Positions 10,430 through 21,287 of a stretch of 64,000 nucleotides of DNA are shown here, piece by piece (position 1 is the first letter of the stretch; each line of letters starts with the position of its first letter). A model generated the notes under the pieces. That model ran no database searches. It was not told the DNA's origin and worked only from the letters and a program-made list of their open reading frames with translations. Position numbers and translations under genes: made by a program. The stretch is from Phymatolithon calcareum (Eukaryota; Rhodophyta; Florideophyceae; Hapalidiales): positions 496,001 through 560,000 of the forward strand of contig OZ345379.1 in assembly GCA_977006965.1 (NCBI GenBank). Direction: 5' to 3'.

Positions 10430-11956
10430 TTAAAAATTAACCTTTTGCGCTCCACTCTCAGGTTCAATAGGCCACACGTCGCCCCACTTGGCCTTCCTTG
10501 CGACGTTATACATGCCCGGCTGAGCGCTCTTCTTCGACACCGTTCTTCTCTCCAGCATCCCATTCTTCAAGCACGCATCTAATACTACATGCTTGCCCCT
10601 CAACAACGGCGTTCGAACCAGTCTCCCCCAGCCCTCCACTTCTTGCTCTGAGTCCTCCCCCTCCCTCTTCTTCTCAAGCACGATATAGGAGAAGTGCTCG
10701 TCCTCAAACCCATTAGGCAATGGTTTCGCAATGCGCAGATACAGCGGTCGGTTCAATCGCTGCACGAACCGGCACAAGCGATGTCGGTCCACGTTCCCGT
10801 TCAGCGGACACTTGAGCGAGTGCAGACACGGCGCAACAACACGCGCATCCCCACTCATCCTTACGTTCTCGCGTGAAAATAACACTGTTTCAAACCCGGC
10901 CGAAGTGCCGTCCTCGATAATCACCAAAAAGCCGCCTGGTCGCGTGCGACTCCAGAGCGTCTTCACCATTGCACGCAGCTGCTTCTCCGCCCGCAACACT
11001 CGCGCATCACGCCCAGTCTTCTCCCCGTCACCGGGTTGCGATACAATGGCCGACTTGGCGACCTCGCAAAGTGAATACGAGGCGACTACAAGAGCATAGC
11101 CACCTTGATCATTTTCGCGACCTGCTTCACGCATCGATGACACCCAGGTCACGTTCACACCACTACCGTTCACATTTGGGTCCGCGGCTGCGATCGGAGC
11201 TCCAAGTGCCCGCATCTGTTTTGATTGTTCCACAAGCGTTGCCCGCTCCAGAGATGTCCCTTTACCTTCTTCATTCCCATCGCCAGCATCCTCATCCGTA
11301 TCCCCCGGCGTTTGAAACACGCGTGCAGCAGCAGATAGTCCCACCCCTATACCCGCGCCAAAGTCGAGGAGCGTATCCGGCAAGAAGTTTGGACGCAGCC
11401 GTTGCAGTTCTGACATGACGTGCACATTCGCTGCGAACGTGCCCGGTGCACGAATCGCGGCGTATGAGCGCGCACACTCATGGTCATCGTAAGACGGCGG
11501 AGGCAGAACGACTGGTGCACCGCTCGTTTTCCTTCTCGCCAGTCGCTTCTCCCTACTTTCCGGTGCACGAGCCGTCTCTCCTCTCCGCGACGCACGCCGT
11601 AGTTTTCGAGCGCTCAGTCCGGCTTCAGTTAGTCCGGACTCGATTGCCCGCTGCGTCTCAACGCCTACGGCCACAAGCTCCAGACGGAGTATTGGCGAGG
11701 CGCGTATACGACGCTTTGATGCAAGCACGCGCTTGCGTAGCTCTTGCGCAGCGGCCTGGTACTCTGGGTCCGCACCGCGTGAACGGAATGAAGGACGCGC
11801 GGCCGCATCGGTATTTGATGTAGTGTACACCACTGCGCTTTCTCCTGTCGCAAGGGACGGAGCAGATGGCGCAGCATGCACGCATAGAAGGCGTGTCCAG
11901 CGCGTGTGGGCTACCACGCGCGGGATCGTCGTTAGACTTCGTGCCATGCTGACCAT
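10430..11956 (-). CDS. Mitochondrial small-ribosomal-subunit assembly protein METTL17/Rsm22
   Basis: 508 residues from the ATG ending at 11956; the frame is open 27 codons further but the sequence MVSMARSLTTIPRVVAHTRW looks like the mitochondrial presequence. The Rsm22 family block is clear: Y-AA-RAPGTFAANVHVMSELQ, then the SAM-type motif TLLDFGAGIGVGLSAA, then the late block VVAPCLHSLKCPLNG ... RHRLCRFVQR ... FEDEHFSYIVL. In that block the Cys residues match those that bind an iron-sulfur cluster in METTL17. The family acts on mitoribosome small-subunit assembly. It is head-to-head with the basic protein at 12378. Confidence 0.9.
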   Translation of the reverse strand: MVSMARSLTTIPRVVAHTRWTRLLCVHAAPSAPSLATGESAVVYTTSNTDAAARPSFRSRGADPEYQAAAQELRKRVLASKRRIRASPILRLELVAVGVETQRAIESGLTEAGLSARKLRRASRRGETARAPESREKRLARRKTSGAPVVLPPPSYDDHECARSYAAIRAPGTFAANVHVMSELQRLRPNFLPDTLLDFGAGIGVGLSAAARVFQTPGDTDEDAGDGNEEGKGTSLERATLVEQSKQMRALGAPIAAADPNVNGSGVNVTWVSSMREAGRENDQGGYALVVASYSLCEVAKSAIVSQPGDGEKTGRDARVLRAEKQLRAMVKTLWSRTRPGGFLVIIEDGTSAGFETVLFSRENVRMSGDARVVAPCLHSLKCPLNGNVDRHRLCRFVQRLNRPLYLRIAKPLPNGFEDEHFSYIVLEKKREGEDSEQEVEGWGRLVRTPLLRGKHVVLDACLKNGMLERRTVSKKSAQPGMYNVARKAKWGDVWPIEPESGAQKVNF

Positions 11957-12127
11957 GATCCTACTGTAGATCAAGCGTACAGTACACGGTTCAATGGGGA
12001 CAACGGCGGTGTGGTTGCAATAAACAGATCTCTTCATCGAACATGACAGTAATCATGCTTACAGAAAGCGGAGCACCACCGCCGTATGCCACGTGTGCAC
12101 AATCAGATTCGAAGAAGAAATCTCGTT

Positions 12128-12156
12128 TTGATCTTTCCATGGCATGGAAAGATCAA
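12128..12156. repeat. 29-bp perfect palindrome with 1-nt centre
   Basis: Arms of 14 bases (12128-12141 and 12143-12156) around a single G, containing GATCTTTCCATG and its complement. It lies in the roughly 420-bp divergent promoter region between the METTL17-like gene and the gene at 12378. Confidence 0.95.
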
Positions 12157-12377
12157 TGCCAGATAGATTTCTTCGCTGCTCGCATCTGAGCTTACTGTAG
12201 GTAGTAACACCAGCCGCACGTTGCCCTCCGTCTGGTGGGAGGCGCGGGTGAGGGAGCCGCGTCGCCATCACGGGGCGCGTGGGAGGCGCCAGCCAGCTGT
12301 GTTTTAAATTATCCTCTGCGCCAGTTCTGCTCTTCCTTATTCCCGCGGGAGGCCTCGCCAGGGCAGGGCAGAAGTGG

Positions 12378-13163
12378 ATGCATGGCGCGATGGCGGTGCA
12401 GCTAGTGGCGTTCACCCCTGCGGCGGTCGTGGGTGCAACGCGGGCAGGCCGGCGCGCTTATTCCAGCTCATCAATAAGGCGGGATGGACGAATGCCGGTA
12501 ACGATGCTGCGCGTGCGCAAGTCGCGTCGACCACAAGACTGGGAGAAGCGACAGATGTCATTGTCCGGTCGCTTTCTCCCTCTCGACCCGAAAGACGAGG
12601 ACATTCTGGACGTACTGGAGGGTGGCGCGCTTACGGAAAATGGCGACGAAGAGGCCGCGTTTGGTGCGGAGGGCCCGCCGGCGAGCGCATACGCGGGTTC
12701 GTCGGAACCCGGGAGACCAAAGACGTGGAACAAACGTGCGGAGGCGGCCCGGAGACGATGGGCAGACCCGGAATTTCGGAGGAAGATGCTTGCTAAACGA
12801 GCTGAGAAGAAACGTCGTGATGAGGAGGAGGGCCGCAAGAGAGGTGGAATAGAGATAGGATGTATGGATAGTATCACGCTTTGTGATGATGATAAGGCGA
12901 AGCAGATTAATGATTATGTCAGAAGTAACCGACTTAAGAGTGAGAAGATAACTGCGTATCACCGCGATCGACGAACGTGGATGGAGACGAGATTGAGCCA
13001 GGGGGAGGACCTGAGATGGAGAATGAATCGCGTCGAATATAAGAAGCAGAGGCAGGATAAGCGACAGGAGGAGGCGAGACGCAGACATGCGCGCATGAAG
13101 GCGGCGAGGGAAAATGAAAGGGATGAAGGTGAGGGTCATGCCGAGGCAGAGGCTAAGCTCTGA
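12378..13163 (+). CDS. Basic organelle-targeted protein with NUMOD3-like motif
   Basis: 261 residues from the ATG at 12378; ATG at 12390 (MAVQLVAFTPAAVVGATRAG) is equally possible. The N-terminus is Ala/Arg/Ser-rich with no acidic residue until RRDGR, as in mitochondrial or plastid presequences. The middle has NKRAEAARRRWADPEFRRKM, which resembles the short DNA-binding NUMOD3 motif (helix, then RW-DPE-R-KM). The last 90 residues are a charged Arg/Lys/Glu helix. No enzyme domain was recognised. It could be an organelle ribosome or nucleoid protein. Function is unknown. Confidence 0.6.
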   Translation: MHGAMAVQLVAFTPAAVVGATRAGRRAYSSSSIRRDGRMPVTMLRVRKSRRPQDWEKRQMSLSGRFLPLDPKDEDILDVLEGGALTENGDEEAAFGAEGPPASAYAGSSEPGRPKTWNKRAEAARRRWADPEFRRKMLAKRAEKKRRDEEEGRKRGGIEIGCMDSITLCDDDKAKQINDYVRSNRLKSEKITAYHRDRRTWMETRLSQGEDLRWRMNRVEYKKQRQDKRQEEARRRHARMKAARENERDEGEGHAEAEAKL

Positions 13164-13385
13164 GACTTTTTCGGTATGACTGCGATCTTGGTGTCCTGAT
13201 CATCGGTGCTTGTGCCATGTCCGTGAGATCTGCTTGCTTTCTTCCTCTGGTAGCGTTTTCCCTGATCTCTTCACGGATATCGGGAAGATCCTTGGTCTAG
13301 TTTTTTAGTAGCTTCTGCAAAAGTGTGCGCTGTTCTACCATGTTGCGCTATGTAAATTATTGTTCACGACCACCAAGAGAGAAAA

Positions 13386-13426
13386 ATCATTGCATCAGCT
13401 TTAAAATTTACAGTTGATGCAATGAT
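13386..13426. repeat. Inverted repeat, 12-bp arms with 17-nt loop
   Basis: ATCATTGCATCA at 13386-13397 and its exact reverse complement at 13415-13426. It lies 220 bases after the stop of the 12378 gene and could fold in its 3' untranslated region. Confidence 0.85.
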
Positions 13427-13651
13427 GTTTCATGTCAACCATCTAGTAGACATGTGGCCAACTCATTGTACATCTCTCTCCACGAAGAGACACTCCCCAC
13501 CCAGAAAGCATTGGAACGCTTTGTTATTCTGACGTCAGTGTCGTACACGTGATCGATGTCGTGAATCGTGGATAGTGGGGCGTACTCTTAGGCACTTTAC
13601 ATCTTTGTCCGTTCAGCATGCGTGACGCAGCACACATTGTGCACGGTTTGC

Positions 13652-13957
13652 TCAGACGTACAACGTCTCTACTGTTTTCCATGTCCCAGAATCATCAATG
13701 CCGTACATGTAGGGTTGCACATTCCACTTATCTCGTTCTAACAATCTAGGTAGATATGGTTGGGATGCCAGTCTCTCCGTCCCTTGTTTCCCCTCATAAT
13801 TCATTCTCCTGTCCAGGCCCTGCCTCATCTCATCCGACAATAACCGATACTCGCCAAAGCTGACCGCCCAGTTGCGACCATCAAACCTGGGAGCGGTGAT
13901 CTCCTCGTCCGCGTCCACGCATGCAGTCTCACTCTCGGCGACTTCATTTTCATTCAT
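13652..13957 (-). CDS. Possible small hypothetical protein
   Basis: 101 residues from the ATG ending at 13957; the frame is open further upstream only from a TTG. The composition is protein-like: an acidic start (MNENEVAESE), then FDGRNWAVSFGEYRLLSDEM and a C-terminal half rich in Tyr, Trp and Pro. No family was recognised. It could equally be a relic or chance open frame in a gene-poor region. Confidence 0.3.
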   Translation of the reverse strand: MNENEVAESETACVDADEEITAPRFDGRNWAVSFGEYRLLSDEMRQGLDRRMNYEGKQGTERLASQPYLPRLLERDKWNVQPYMYGIDDSGTWKTVETLYV

Positions 13958-14137
13958 ATTACTGACATGTCCGCAGATGTGTTCTCCTGGTTTTGATTCC
14001 TCAATATGGTGAGAACACCTGTCCGTTTTCTTTCGCGACAATTCCCAGCGATTGAGAGGGAAACGGGAGAGAGGGTCGAAAAAGAGAGATGACAGAGTAT
14101 TAACCTTAGGTCAAGCACCTGTTGATATGGATAAGCA

Positions 14138-15066
14138 CCACGACTCCAGATCGCACGCTCACGCCACAACTGCACTATCGCTCTCCGTCAAAGGGCCGAA
14201 CAGCACAGTCCCCACGCGAATAGCATACCATGTGCCCCAGGAAGACGTCAAAGAAACGACGGAGAGGTCGCCCGATTCATCTCGGCAAGTGCCTCATCCC
14301 ACTACGATTCTTCCAACGAAGGTGAGCGAATCAATCAGTGGCTCAACTTGATCATGCAGCTCGTCACGGGCGACCGTGTCCCGCCGAGGCGGAAAAAGAA
14401 CCAATGCCTGTGCCTACAGGACAGGTTGAAGCAACCTGGGCAGATAGTCCTGCTTTGCCGTCAAGCGTTCAGAGACCGCCAACCTTTCCGACAGGTGCTC
14501 CCGATGGCGCAAGAATGTGAAGCGCAGATAGAGAAAAAACACAGGCGTGAAGGAGTGGAAGGAATATAGCCGCACAATGTTGTGCGCGGCGACAAGAAGT
14601 CAAAAAACAATGATGTGTTTCCATCTTAGAGGGGCAGGGCCGAATAGACACTTGTGGACGCCGCAACACTGCGCTCCAGCTGTCAAACGTGGACCCTGTT
14701 GTCGAGTTTGCGGAGAATAAGTTTGCTGTCACCATTGAATTGCGCGGTTGGAAAACAGGCATGGAATATCCCTGGGTTGCGAGACGTGTTGAAGGGTGGT
14801 GTGGATGGTGGTCGGCTTGTCGCCGTGGTTCAGAATGACTGGCATATTGATATTAAGTCTTTGTTTAGGTTGCCTGCTCTTTTGTTTCCACCGTTGTGCC
14901 GGCAAAGAAGCACGAGGATTTAGGGTTCGTTGCCGAAACACCTTATGATGATGTTTGTTGGGGGACGTCACGCGGCAATTCTTGGGGTCGTCTACAAGCG
15001 GTTTCCATGAGAATTGTACGTTTCCGTTTACGGAGACGGGAGGCAAGAACGAATTCAACTTATTGA
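14138..15066 (+). other. Broken open frames, possible gene relic
   Basis: Three successive frames lack starts but have protein-like composition. 14138-14569 has about 143 open codons ending KKHRREGVEGI. The stretch around 14610-14840 reads ALQLSNVDPVVEFAENKF then TIELRGWKTG. The frame ending at 15066 includes ETPYDDVCWGTSRGNSWGR. The last piece weakly recalls the P-YD-WG block of NADAR-type proteins, but this is not secure. The shifts between frames suggest a decayed gene or an unmodelled spliced one. Confidence 0.2.
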
Positions 15067-15143
15067 TAAGCCGAACAGGTCACGGGAAAATTGTTATACA
15101 AATCTCTCCGGATATTTAGAGATGGTTGGATCAACACGGTATG

Positions 15144-15252
15144 CTTCCCACCTGGATGATGATCATCCAGGTTGGAAGTGAACCGGGTTCTCAACCTCCT
15201 GAACAACTTGTTCAGTATTTATTTTATCAGATTCAATCTGATAAAATAAATA
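15144..15252. repeat. Cluster of three near-perfect 1-nt-centre palindromes
   Basis: 15144-15178 has arms of 17 with one mismatch around G15161. 15199-15215 is CTGAACAA, C, TTGTTCAG. 15216-15252 has perfect 18-base AT-rich arms around C15234. The second and third abut with no spacer. The remaining sequence to 15900 holds no supported gene. Confidence 0.95.
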
Positions 15253-15915
15253 ATAAACCCCAAGACTTTGTCCCTACTTTGGTGCTGTGTCCACGAAAAG
15301 GCGGCGATAGGTGAAGCACCAAGGAGCATCTCCTGTAATCTCTTAGGTGGACTCTTTCGCATTGTGGAAAGGAGGTCAATGATTGACGCCCAAACTACCC
15401 AACGGTAACCTCGGGTTGAGGTCTTACTTTTGAGCGGAATGCAAGAGTTTGGGCAACTCCCGTTTTCTCTTTGGAACCTTAAATATGCTCGGGGATATGG
15501 CCCTAGCGGAAAGTTAGTTCCATAAAGGAAGTCTAATTTTGAAGGCTACGGTCGGGCACTTCAATCTTTGACTGGCACTTGAATTGTTACTTAAGATTCC
15601 ACTCGGTGACGGTGCGCGAACACGATTACGTATTCATGCAGTTTCTACAAGCACACAACTTGTGACTGTTTCTGTCCGCGGTGTGCACATCAGGAGCCGC
15701 AACAGGCAAGATCTGTGCACAGGACGCGCGTGTGTTATTTGCGCGCTTATTGTAGCCCCTCAACTCGCTTGACTTCTCCGGCGCGTTGTTTGCTGCTGGG
15801 AAGTGTTGAATATAGCAAATGCCCCAGTCAGTTTCCAATACGTCATTCTACTGTAGATAGCGTCATATGTATCATGCAGAAATTCATTGCATGATGCAGA
15901 TTACGATAATCGCAC

Positions 15916-15963
15916 TTGGTACAGTATCTGTGCTCATCATGATCAGCACAGGTACCGTACCAA
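15916..15963. repeat. 48-bp quasi-palindrome, no spacer
   Basis: Symmetric about 15939/15940 (core ATCATGAT), with only a few mismatches over 24-base arms. The outer ends are TTGGTAC and GTACCAA. Two of the mismatches would be G-U pairs in a minus-strand transcript. Confidence 0.85.
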
Positions 15964-17945
15964 AAGCACTTTGTAGACTGAAGGAACGTGTAAACGGCAA
16001 TTTTTTGCTGACGTTGAAAATTGTGGTAAAACAGATACGGGAACAGAATCGGATGGATAGGGAGGGTATTGCTCAGTCGAAACATATCTTCGGTCCTGAT
16101 TAGCTTACAGTCCGAGGGAGTCGAATTGATTCAGGCCTACTATGATACACTAGCAGTGTAGGGACACTGGAGTGGAAGTATGCGCGGATAAGATTTCGCA
16201 TAGCCTGCATAGCGTGCATTTCACAAGAAGCTCCATAATCTCATTAGAGCCGAAACCATAAGATATGCATGTTCCGTAACTGTGGCAGGCAGATCTGCAA
16301 GACGTGAATGAGAGCCAGCCATATGGGAATAAGATGTTAACAGTCAGAAAGTGAATCTGTAGGCTTGGCGACGCAAATGATGACCAGATAGGGTATCGAC
16401 TGCATTGCAGAGTTTGACGGCCGGCTACAACTGACGATTACAGTCACAGTCAACGCATGAAAGATTGAGCGAACAAGACTTGACAATAATTTCTTGCATG
16501 GCAACTTGGCTCGCACTGGCGTGCTCGTTAATAGTGCCTATATCCTATCATAAGACATGTACAGCAGTGTTATTAGTGTAGGTATTGCAGGCAGTTGCTG
16601 TGCAGCTGTGTTTTTAACCAATTGATTTCTAAGAAATGACCAAAATTTGTTCTTTCCTTTTCCAGCTCGATCGATCGAGATTGAAAATTGACAAAAGATG
16701 TATTAATTTGCAGATATTTTCGTTTCCTGTTTACAGTACAATATGTTGCATTTGCGTTTTTCGCGAAAATCACAGCAAGGTAAGCCGGGCGGCACCGGTG
16801 GGATGCATGAGATTGACTACACCCGACAAAAGGCGTGACGATCCAACAGGGAGACTTATGATAAGTCGTGTTATCATAACCCAGTACAGAATGATAACGT
16901 AGAGTACAGTGCACTGTACTGTGCTGATTAATCCTCTGCCTCCTGGGACCACGATGTCCGATATACTTCTGCGACTGATCTCCGGTGCATTTTTCCGCGT
17001 GTTGCAGCACAGTCTGGCACACATCACAGACTTGTTTTAAGGCATAAGTCGAAGGCATAAAATTCTACTTCGAATTGGTTGCTTGAATACAATACAAAGG
17101 TTTGGGGGCGAAGCGGCCATCCATGGGGAGCTCAGCCTCTGCGGACAAGACACAGACGTGTGCGAGGCGAATCGAGCTGCAGTTCAAAATCTGACGACCT
17201 GATGCGTGCGAGATCGGTCGGGGGTGTTGCATCATGATGATCAGCCTCCACGGACGGTATGATTCACGGTTCCTGTTACGTGCATGGGCTGCACGTCGTA
17301 CACTTGTTCTACGGTACATGCGTGAGGTATAATTTTTAAAATTTAAAAAAGCGGCGACTTCATTCAAAAAGATGAGAATGTACAGTACGGTACGGGTACG
17401 TAAAAACACAGTATATAGTGCAGTTGGCGATAAAGTCATGTCACGCTTGCTCTCTGCGAGAAAGTCCCATTTGGCCTGTTTCTAAATCATTTTCGACGGT
17501 TTTTATGAAGCGGAAAACGGAAAAGGATGGACAGCAAGTACAGTACGTTCGTATCTATACTGCTCTTGACTCCTTCGGGTTGTAGTGTACAGTACAGTAA
17601 CCTTACATGCAACTGCGAACGTGTCGTTTTGTGCGACTTGCACGTGTCGACCGCCGCAGCGCTGGTTGGTAACTGCTCATGAAATACTGTATCATACTGT
17701 AGATAAATTTAAATCACATCATGCGTGTGAAATAAAATTTGCATGCTTTGTCCTCGGGAGCTCGATCGCTCATCCACAGTCGAGAAAATCAAATATTCGG
17801 TCCGACGGTTTGATTTTCATGGTCCGACGGACCATAATCGTGATGGTGTACTGTACCATAAAGGTTTTTTTTATTAAAATAAAGTAACCTCTTCGGAAAC
17901 GGTATTTTCCGCTTCAGGAAAAAGTCTTCTGTAGAGGAGTGTGGT
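15964..17945. other. Gene-poor AT-rich region
   Basis: No supported gene; open frames are short on both strands. It contains small palindromes (16903-16920, centred on GTACAGTGCACTGTAC; 17819-17835, 8+1+8 with ATGGTCCG arms) and many TACTGTAC/GTACAGTA motifs from 17377 on. Confidence 0.6.
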
Positions 17946-18034
17946 GTACTGTACTGTACTGTACTGTATTGTACTGTACCGTAGAATATACATGTACAGT
18001 ACAGTATGTATTTGAAGTGCAGTACAGTACAGTA
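17946..18034. repeat. TACTG pentanucleotide array with inverted copies
   Basis: About seven direct GTACT-type units (17946-17980) are followed by inverted blocks of CAGTA units (17991-18008 and 18018-18034). The array can therefore fold on itself as a large hairpin or cruciform. Isolated TACTGTAC motifs continue to about 18,630. Confidence 0.9.
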
Positions 18035-18426
18035 GATCGGAGAAAGTCAAGGTCGTTGCCTACTGTACTGTTCACTCGAAAGCGCCCACCGGTGCATCCG
18101 CCCGGCTCCACAGTGACTATGGTACTGTACTGCATCATGCCAATGGCATGTTTTTCTCTCCACACAATGCATCCATCGGTCTGAGATAATTAACACAGTG
18201 CAAATTTGAGCTGCGCAATGACGCGGCAATGCGTAAGGAGAAACCAAATTGTCAGCTGGATTTAACCTCTTTGTTGCGCCGCAGGGCGATCAATCAAGTG
18301 CTGAAGAAATGAAAAAGTACACTTTTTAATGGCTCGACTGATCGATTTCGCTTCCTTTTTAGTATTGTCACAATACTGCTATAGCGGTGTGAGCGACGAT
18401 CCTAAACTGCCAGAACGACACCCACC

Positions 18427-18590
18427 GTCTGCGGCTTCAAGGTCTAGACCTTCCTTCAAGTCTACTGTACTCTACTGTAGTGTAACTGCCGCAGGTCCAA
18501 TTTTGTCCGTCTGCGACTTCAAGGGCTAGCCCTGCCTCGAAGTCTACTCTACTGTAGTGGAATTGACGCATGCGGGTTTAATTTGAATTA
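18427..18590. repeat. 82-bp tandem duplication carrying covarying palindromes
   Basis: Unit 1 begins at 18427 (GTCTGCGGCTTCAAGG), unit 2 at 18509 (GTCTGCGACTTCAAGG), with a partial third copy beyond 18590. Each unit carries a perfect palindrome at the same place: AGGTCTAGACCT (18440-18451) and AGGGCTAGCCCT (18522-18533). The region from here to 19328 holds no supported gene. Confidence 0.85.
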
Positions 18591-19328
18591 GACCTTGCGT
18601 CAAGCTCTAACTTTTGTACTGTATAATTTAACAAAACGCACATCAAATGTTAGAGCGCACGAAGTCCTCGTCAGCCACCAGTGCCAGCGCTGCTTCTAAT
18701 GCAACCGTACTCTAATTTTCTAAATATTATTTAGAGCATAGAAACACGTAGCCTGGCAAATTCACTGGGACAAAATCGCACCGCCAATCCTCTCCTTCCA
18801 AACTCAAAAATAATGCAAATCAATGATACGTTTCACAAATCGACGGCCACTGCGTGTACGGCAGGCGGAGACGAAAGTGGTTGCTCATGCATGCACCATC
18901 TGTCTTGTTCACATATCATAGCCCGGGAATATTCTCGAAAAAGTTTTCCCAAAAATTCGAATAGTGAAACCCCACACGTCGAGGCGTGGAAGCAGGGTGT
19001 ATTCCCTCGCATCGTCGCCAATTGGTCATGTTCACCCTGAAGATTACACAATGCATCCAAAACTATGTTTATTTGTTGCTGTCACGCTTACCGTTTCATA
19101 ACAAACCGAAATTGCAGTCCATGCATAAACCGGTGCCAACCGACAAAACACAGTTGAAACACGTGCTCACTGTCTGCGCACACGTCCTACCTTCGTGGTC
19201 CTTCTCACGGCCCATTCTATCCCGCCATTTCGCATCACCAACACGCTCGTTTCCGACTTGCTTGTGAAAGGAAGGTACACTTTGCCGTTCTATCCACATG
19301 CAAATTTGCGTTGTGTCGTCTCCACCCT

Positions 19329-20363
19329 ATGCGCCGCCCTCGAGCCGCCCCGCCGCCGGCTTCGCCGCGCCAATCTCAACCCGAACCGGAACCGCAACCC
19401 GCAATAGCCGTTCTCACATGGGAAGAATTCGACGACGGCACCGCACTACCACCTCCTGCCCCAGCAGCAGAGCTGAATATCACCGAAGAAGACGATGACG
19501 CTGATGCCGGTGTAGCCCTATCCGACTCACTTGCCTCCCTACTCGCTCGCCCGGACCGAGCGCCACCGCCAGCGCGTCGCCGTCGCGCGAGATGGCGTCG
19601 CTTGCTTGCACGTCAAGATCTTGTGGACAAGGGATTATCGGCTCGACCTCCAGCGCCGGACCGGCCATCAACGGAACAATCACCCCGTTCCTCGTTTGAG
19701 TTTGAGGAGCCCAAGTCGCTAACCTCTTGGTGCGACGAGCCGCCGTCCCCAACACTTCGTTCATGGCGTTCCATATCATCCCGTACATTCGTTCCACGAC
19801 AGGAAGAGGCGCCTCGTCCTCTCGCGGCGATCGGACGACAACCGTGTATGAATGACATATCCGACATTGTGGACGCCGCAAATTCACCCTGCATTTCATA
19901 CGATCGACAACTCTTTGATCCGGTTTCGAAACTATGGCGGTATGTCGAGGCCGATAGTCAGCCGACTTCATCGCAGTGGGAGTTGGGCGCCAATTCTTTG
20001 GGATCGCCGGTCACGACTAAAAGTACAAATACCGCTGGAGGTGCTGCGTCTTCATCGGCGGCTACAACGCCAAGTTTGCCGAATTTACCCATTGGGAGAC
20101 CGCGCGGGGCAAGGAGTGATATGCCGTTTCGGGAACGGACGATGATAAGGGAAAGACGGAAGCTTCCGAGAGGTATCAGACCGTGGAGTCCTCCACCACT
20201 TGGAAGACAATCACCTTCTCCGGTTGCGCGCAGTGTGACGCCGGGTCGCAGCGATGATGGGCCGAATTCGGCGGGTGTGACACCGCAACAGAGCGCGTGG
20301 ACTTCACCACAAATGAAGTATCGGGCGAGTTGGGATTCGCCGATAGCGGAGAGGGGAAGGTGA
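19329..20363 (+). CDS. Hypothetical disordered Pro/Ser/Arg-rich protein
   Basis: 344 residues from the ATG at 19329 (MRRPRAAPPPASP); the frame opens six codons earlier at a TTG. It is low-complexity throughout: a Pro/Ala start, an acidic stretch EEDDDADAG, an Arg cluster ARRRRARWRRLLARQD near 95, then Ser/Pro/Arg-rich sequence. Several SPSP and RPWSPPP motifs near the end could be proline-directed phosphorylation sites. There is no transmembrane helix or known domain. Codon use stays regular to the stop, which supports a real gene. Function is unknown. Confidence 0.6.
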   Translation: MRRPRAAPPPASPRQSQPEPEPQPAIAVLTWEEFDDGTALPPPAPAAELNITEEDDDADAGVALSDSLASLLARPDRAPPPARRRRARWRRLLARQDLVDKGLSARPPAPDRPSTEQSPRSSFEFEEPKSLTSWCDEPPSPTLRSWRSISSRTFVPRQEEAPRPLAAIGRQPCMNDISDIVDAANSPCISYDRQLFDPVSKLWRYVEADSQPTSSQWELGANSLGSPVTTKSTNTAGGAASSSAATTPSLPNLPIGRPRGARSDMPFRERTMIRERRKLPRGIRPWSPPPLGRQSPSPVARSVTPGRSDDGPNSAGVTPQQSAWTSPQMKYRASWDSPIAERGR

Positions 20364-21287
20364 ATTGTAACATTTTTTTGTAAGCGCTATCGTTTTGACG
20401 TCGTTTCTCTTTGGCTTTCTCTTCGATCTTTGTGATCACTGGATTGTTTGGAGACGGAACTGTCATATACCGATTTATAACATCATAGATTTGTACACTT
20501 TTCGGGAAGTCAGTCCCCATGTAGTCCCCTTCTTTTTCCCCTTAGCCGTTCGTCTTTAACTTAAAGAATAGTAGTGCTTTGCGCCATTTCTCCCGCCCTT
20601 TCTACCGTCAAATATGCTCTTGAGAGTTGTACGGCAGGTGAAAACTACAGTATGTTGCAGATACATAGTGTGCTGCGACATGTACGTACTGTATCCAGCC
20701 GGAATCTCGTCTAGGAAAGACTACGGGCAACAAGGCGAGCCAATGTTCCTCGTCCTGAGATTCGTGTCCGTATTTGTGCATGACCTTCATTCTCAGGTGC
20801 ATTGTTTACAGGCCTTTGCGACAATGAGAAAGGCAAGCTATTGTTCGACGTTACTCAAAAAACTACGGAACACGTGCTCCCGCTAGTCAAAATTTGGAAT
20901 TCTGCTGACGTTGCTCAACGTGCCGCCAGTACCGTCAATGGTATCGACCCTGAAACGCAACTTGAGTCTCAACTACTGTATTGTAGGTACCGAAGGTCAG
21001 CACTCAGGACCGAAAAGAAAATACATTTTCGGTTGACAATTTCTCTCAACACCGAAATGAACGCTTTTTTAAGCATCTGCCTATCGAAATGAGAACTTCG
21101 ATAGACGAGGGTGCGAATTGAAATGCCACCAGGTTACATAACCAACCAATCTATTCCTAAACAAATGTCCAAAGGAAACGAAACTGATATGTTGATCTCG
21201 TCACACTGGATGATCCAGTCCAGTCAACATTAATCGTCCCAGCCTCGCAATGGCACCAACTTGGGTGCCCCTGACCCTTCCAAACCC
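20364..21287. other. Intergenic region, no gene seen
   Basis: About 920 bp between the convergent ends of the disordered protein and the deneddylase. Only short open frames occur. TACTGTA-type motifs are at about 20,650, 20,685 and 20,970. Confidence 0.6.

Noticed and set aside
17946-18034. TACTG array as a telomere-type repeat
   Set aside because: Internal, short, with inverted copies, and no known telomere unit matches.
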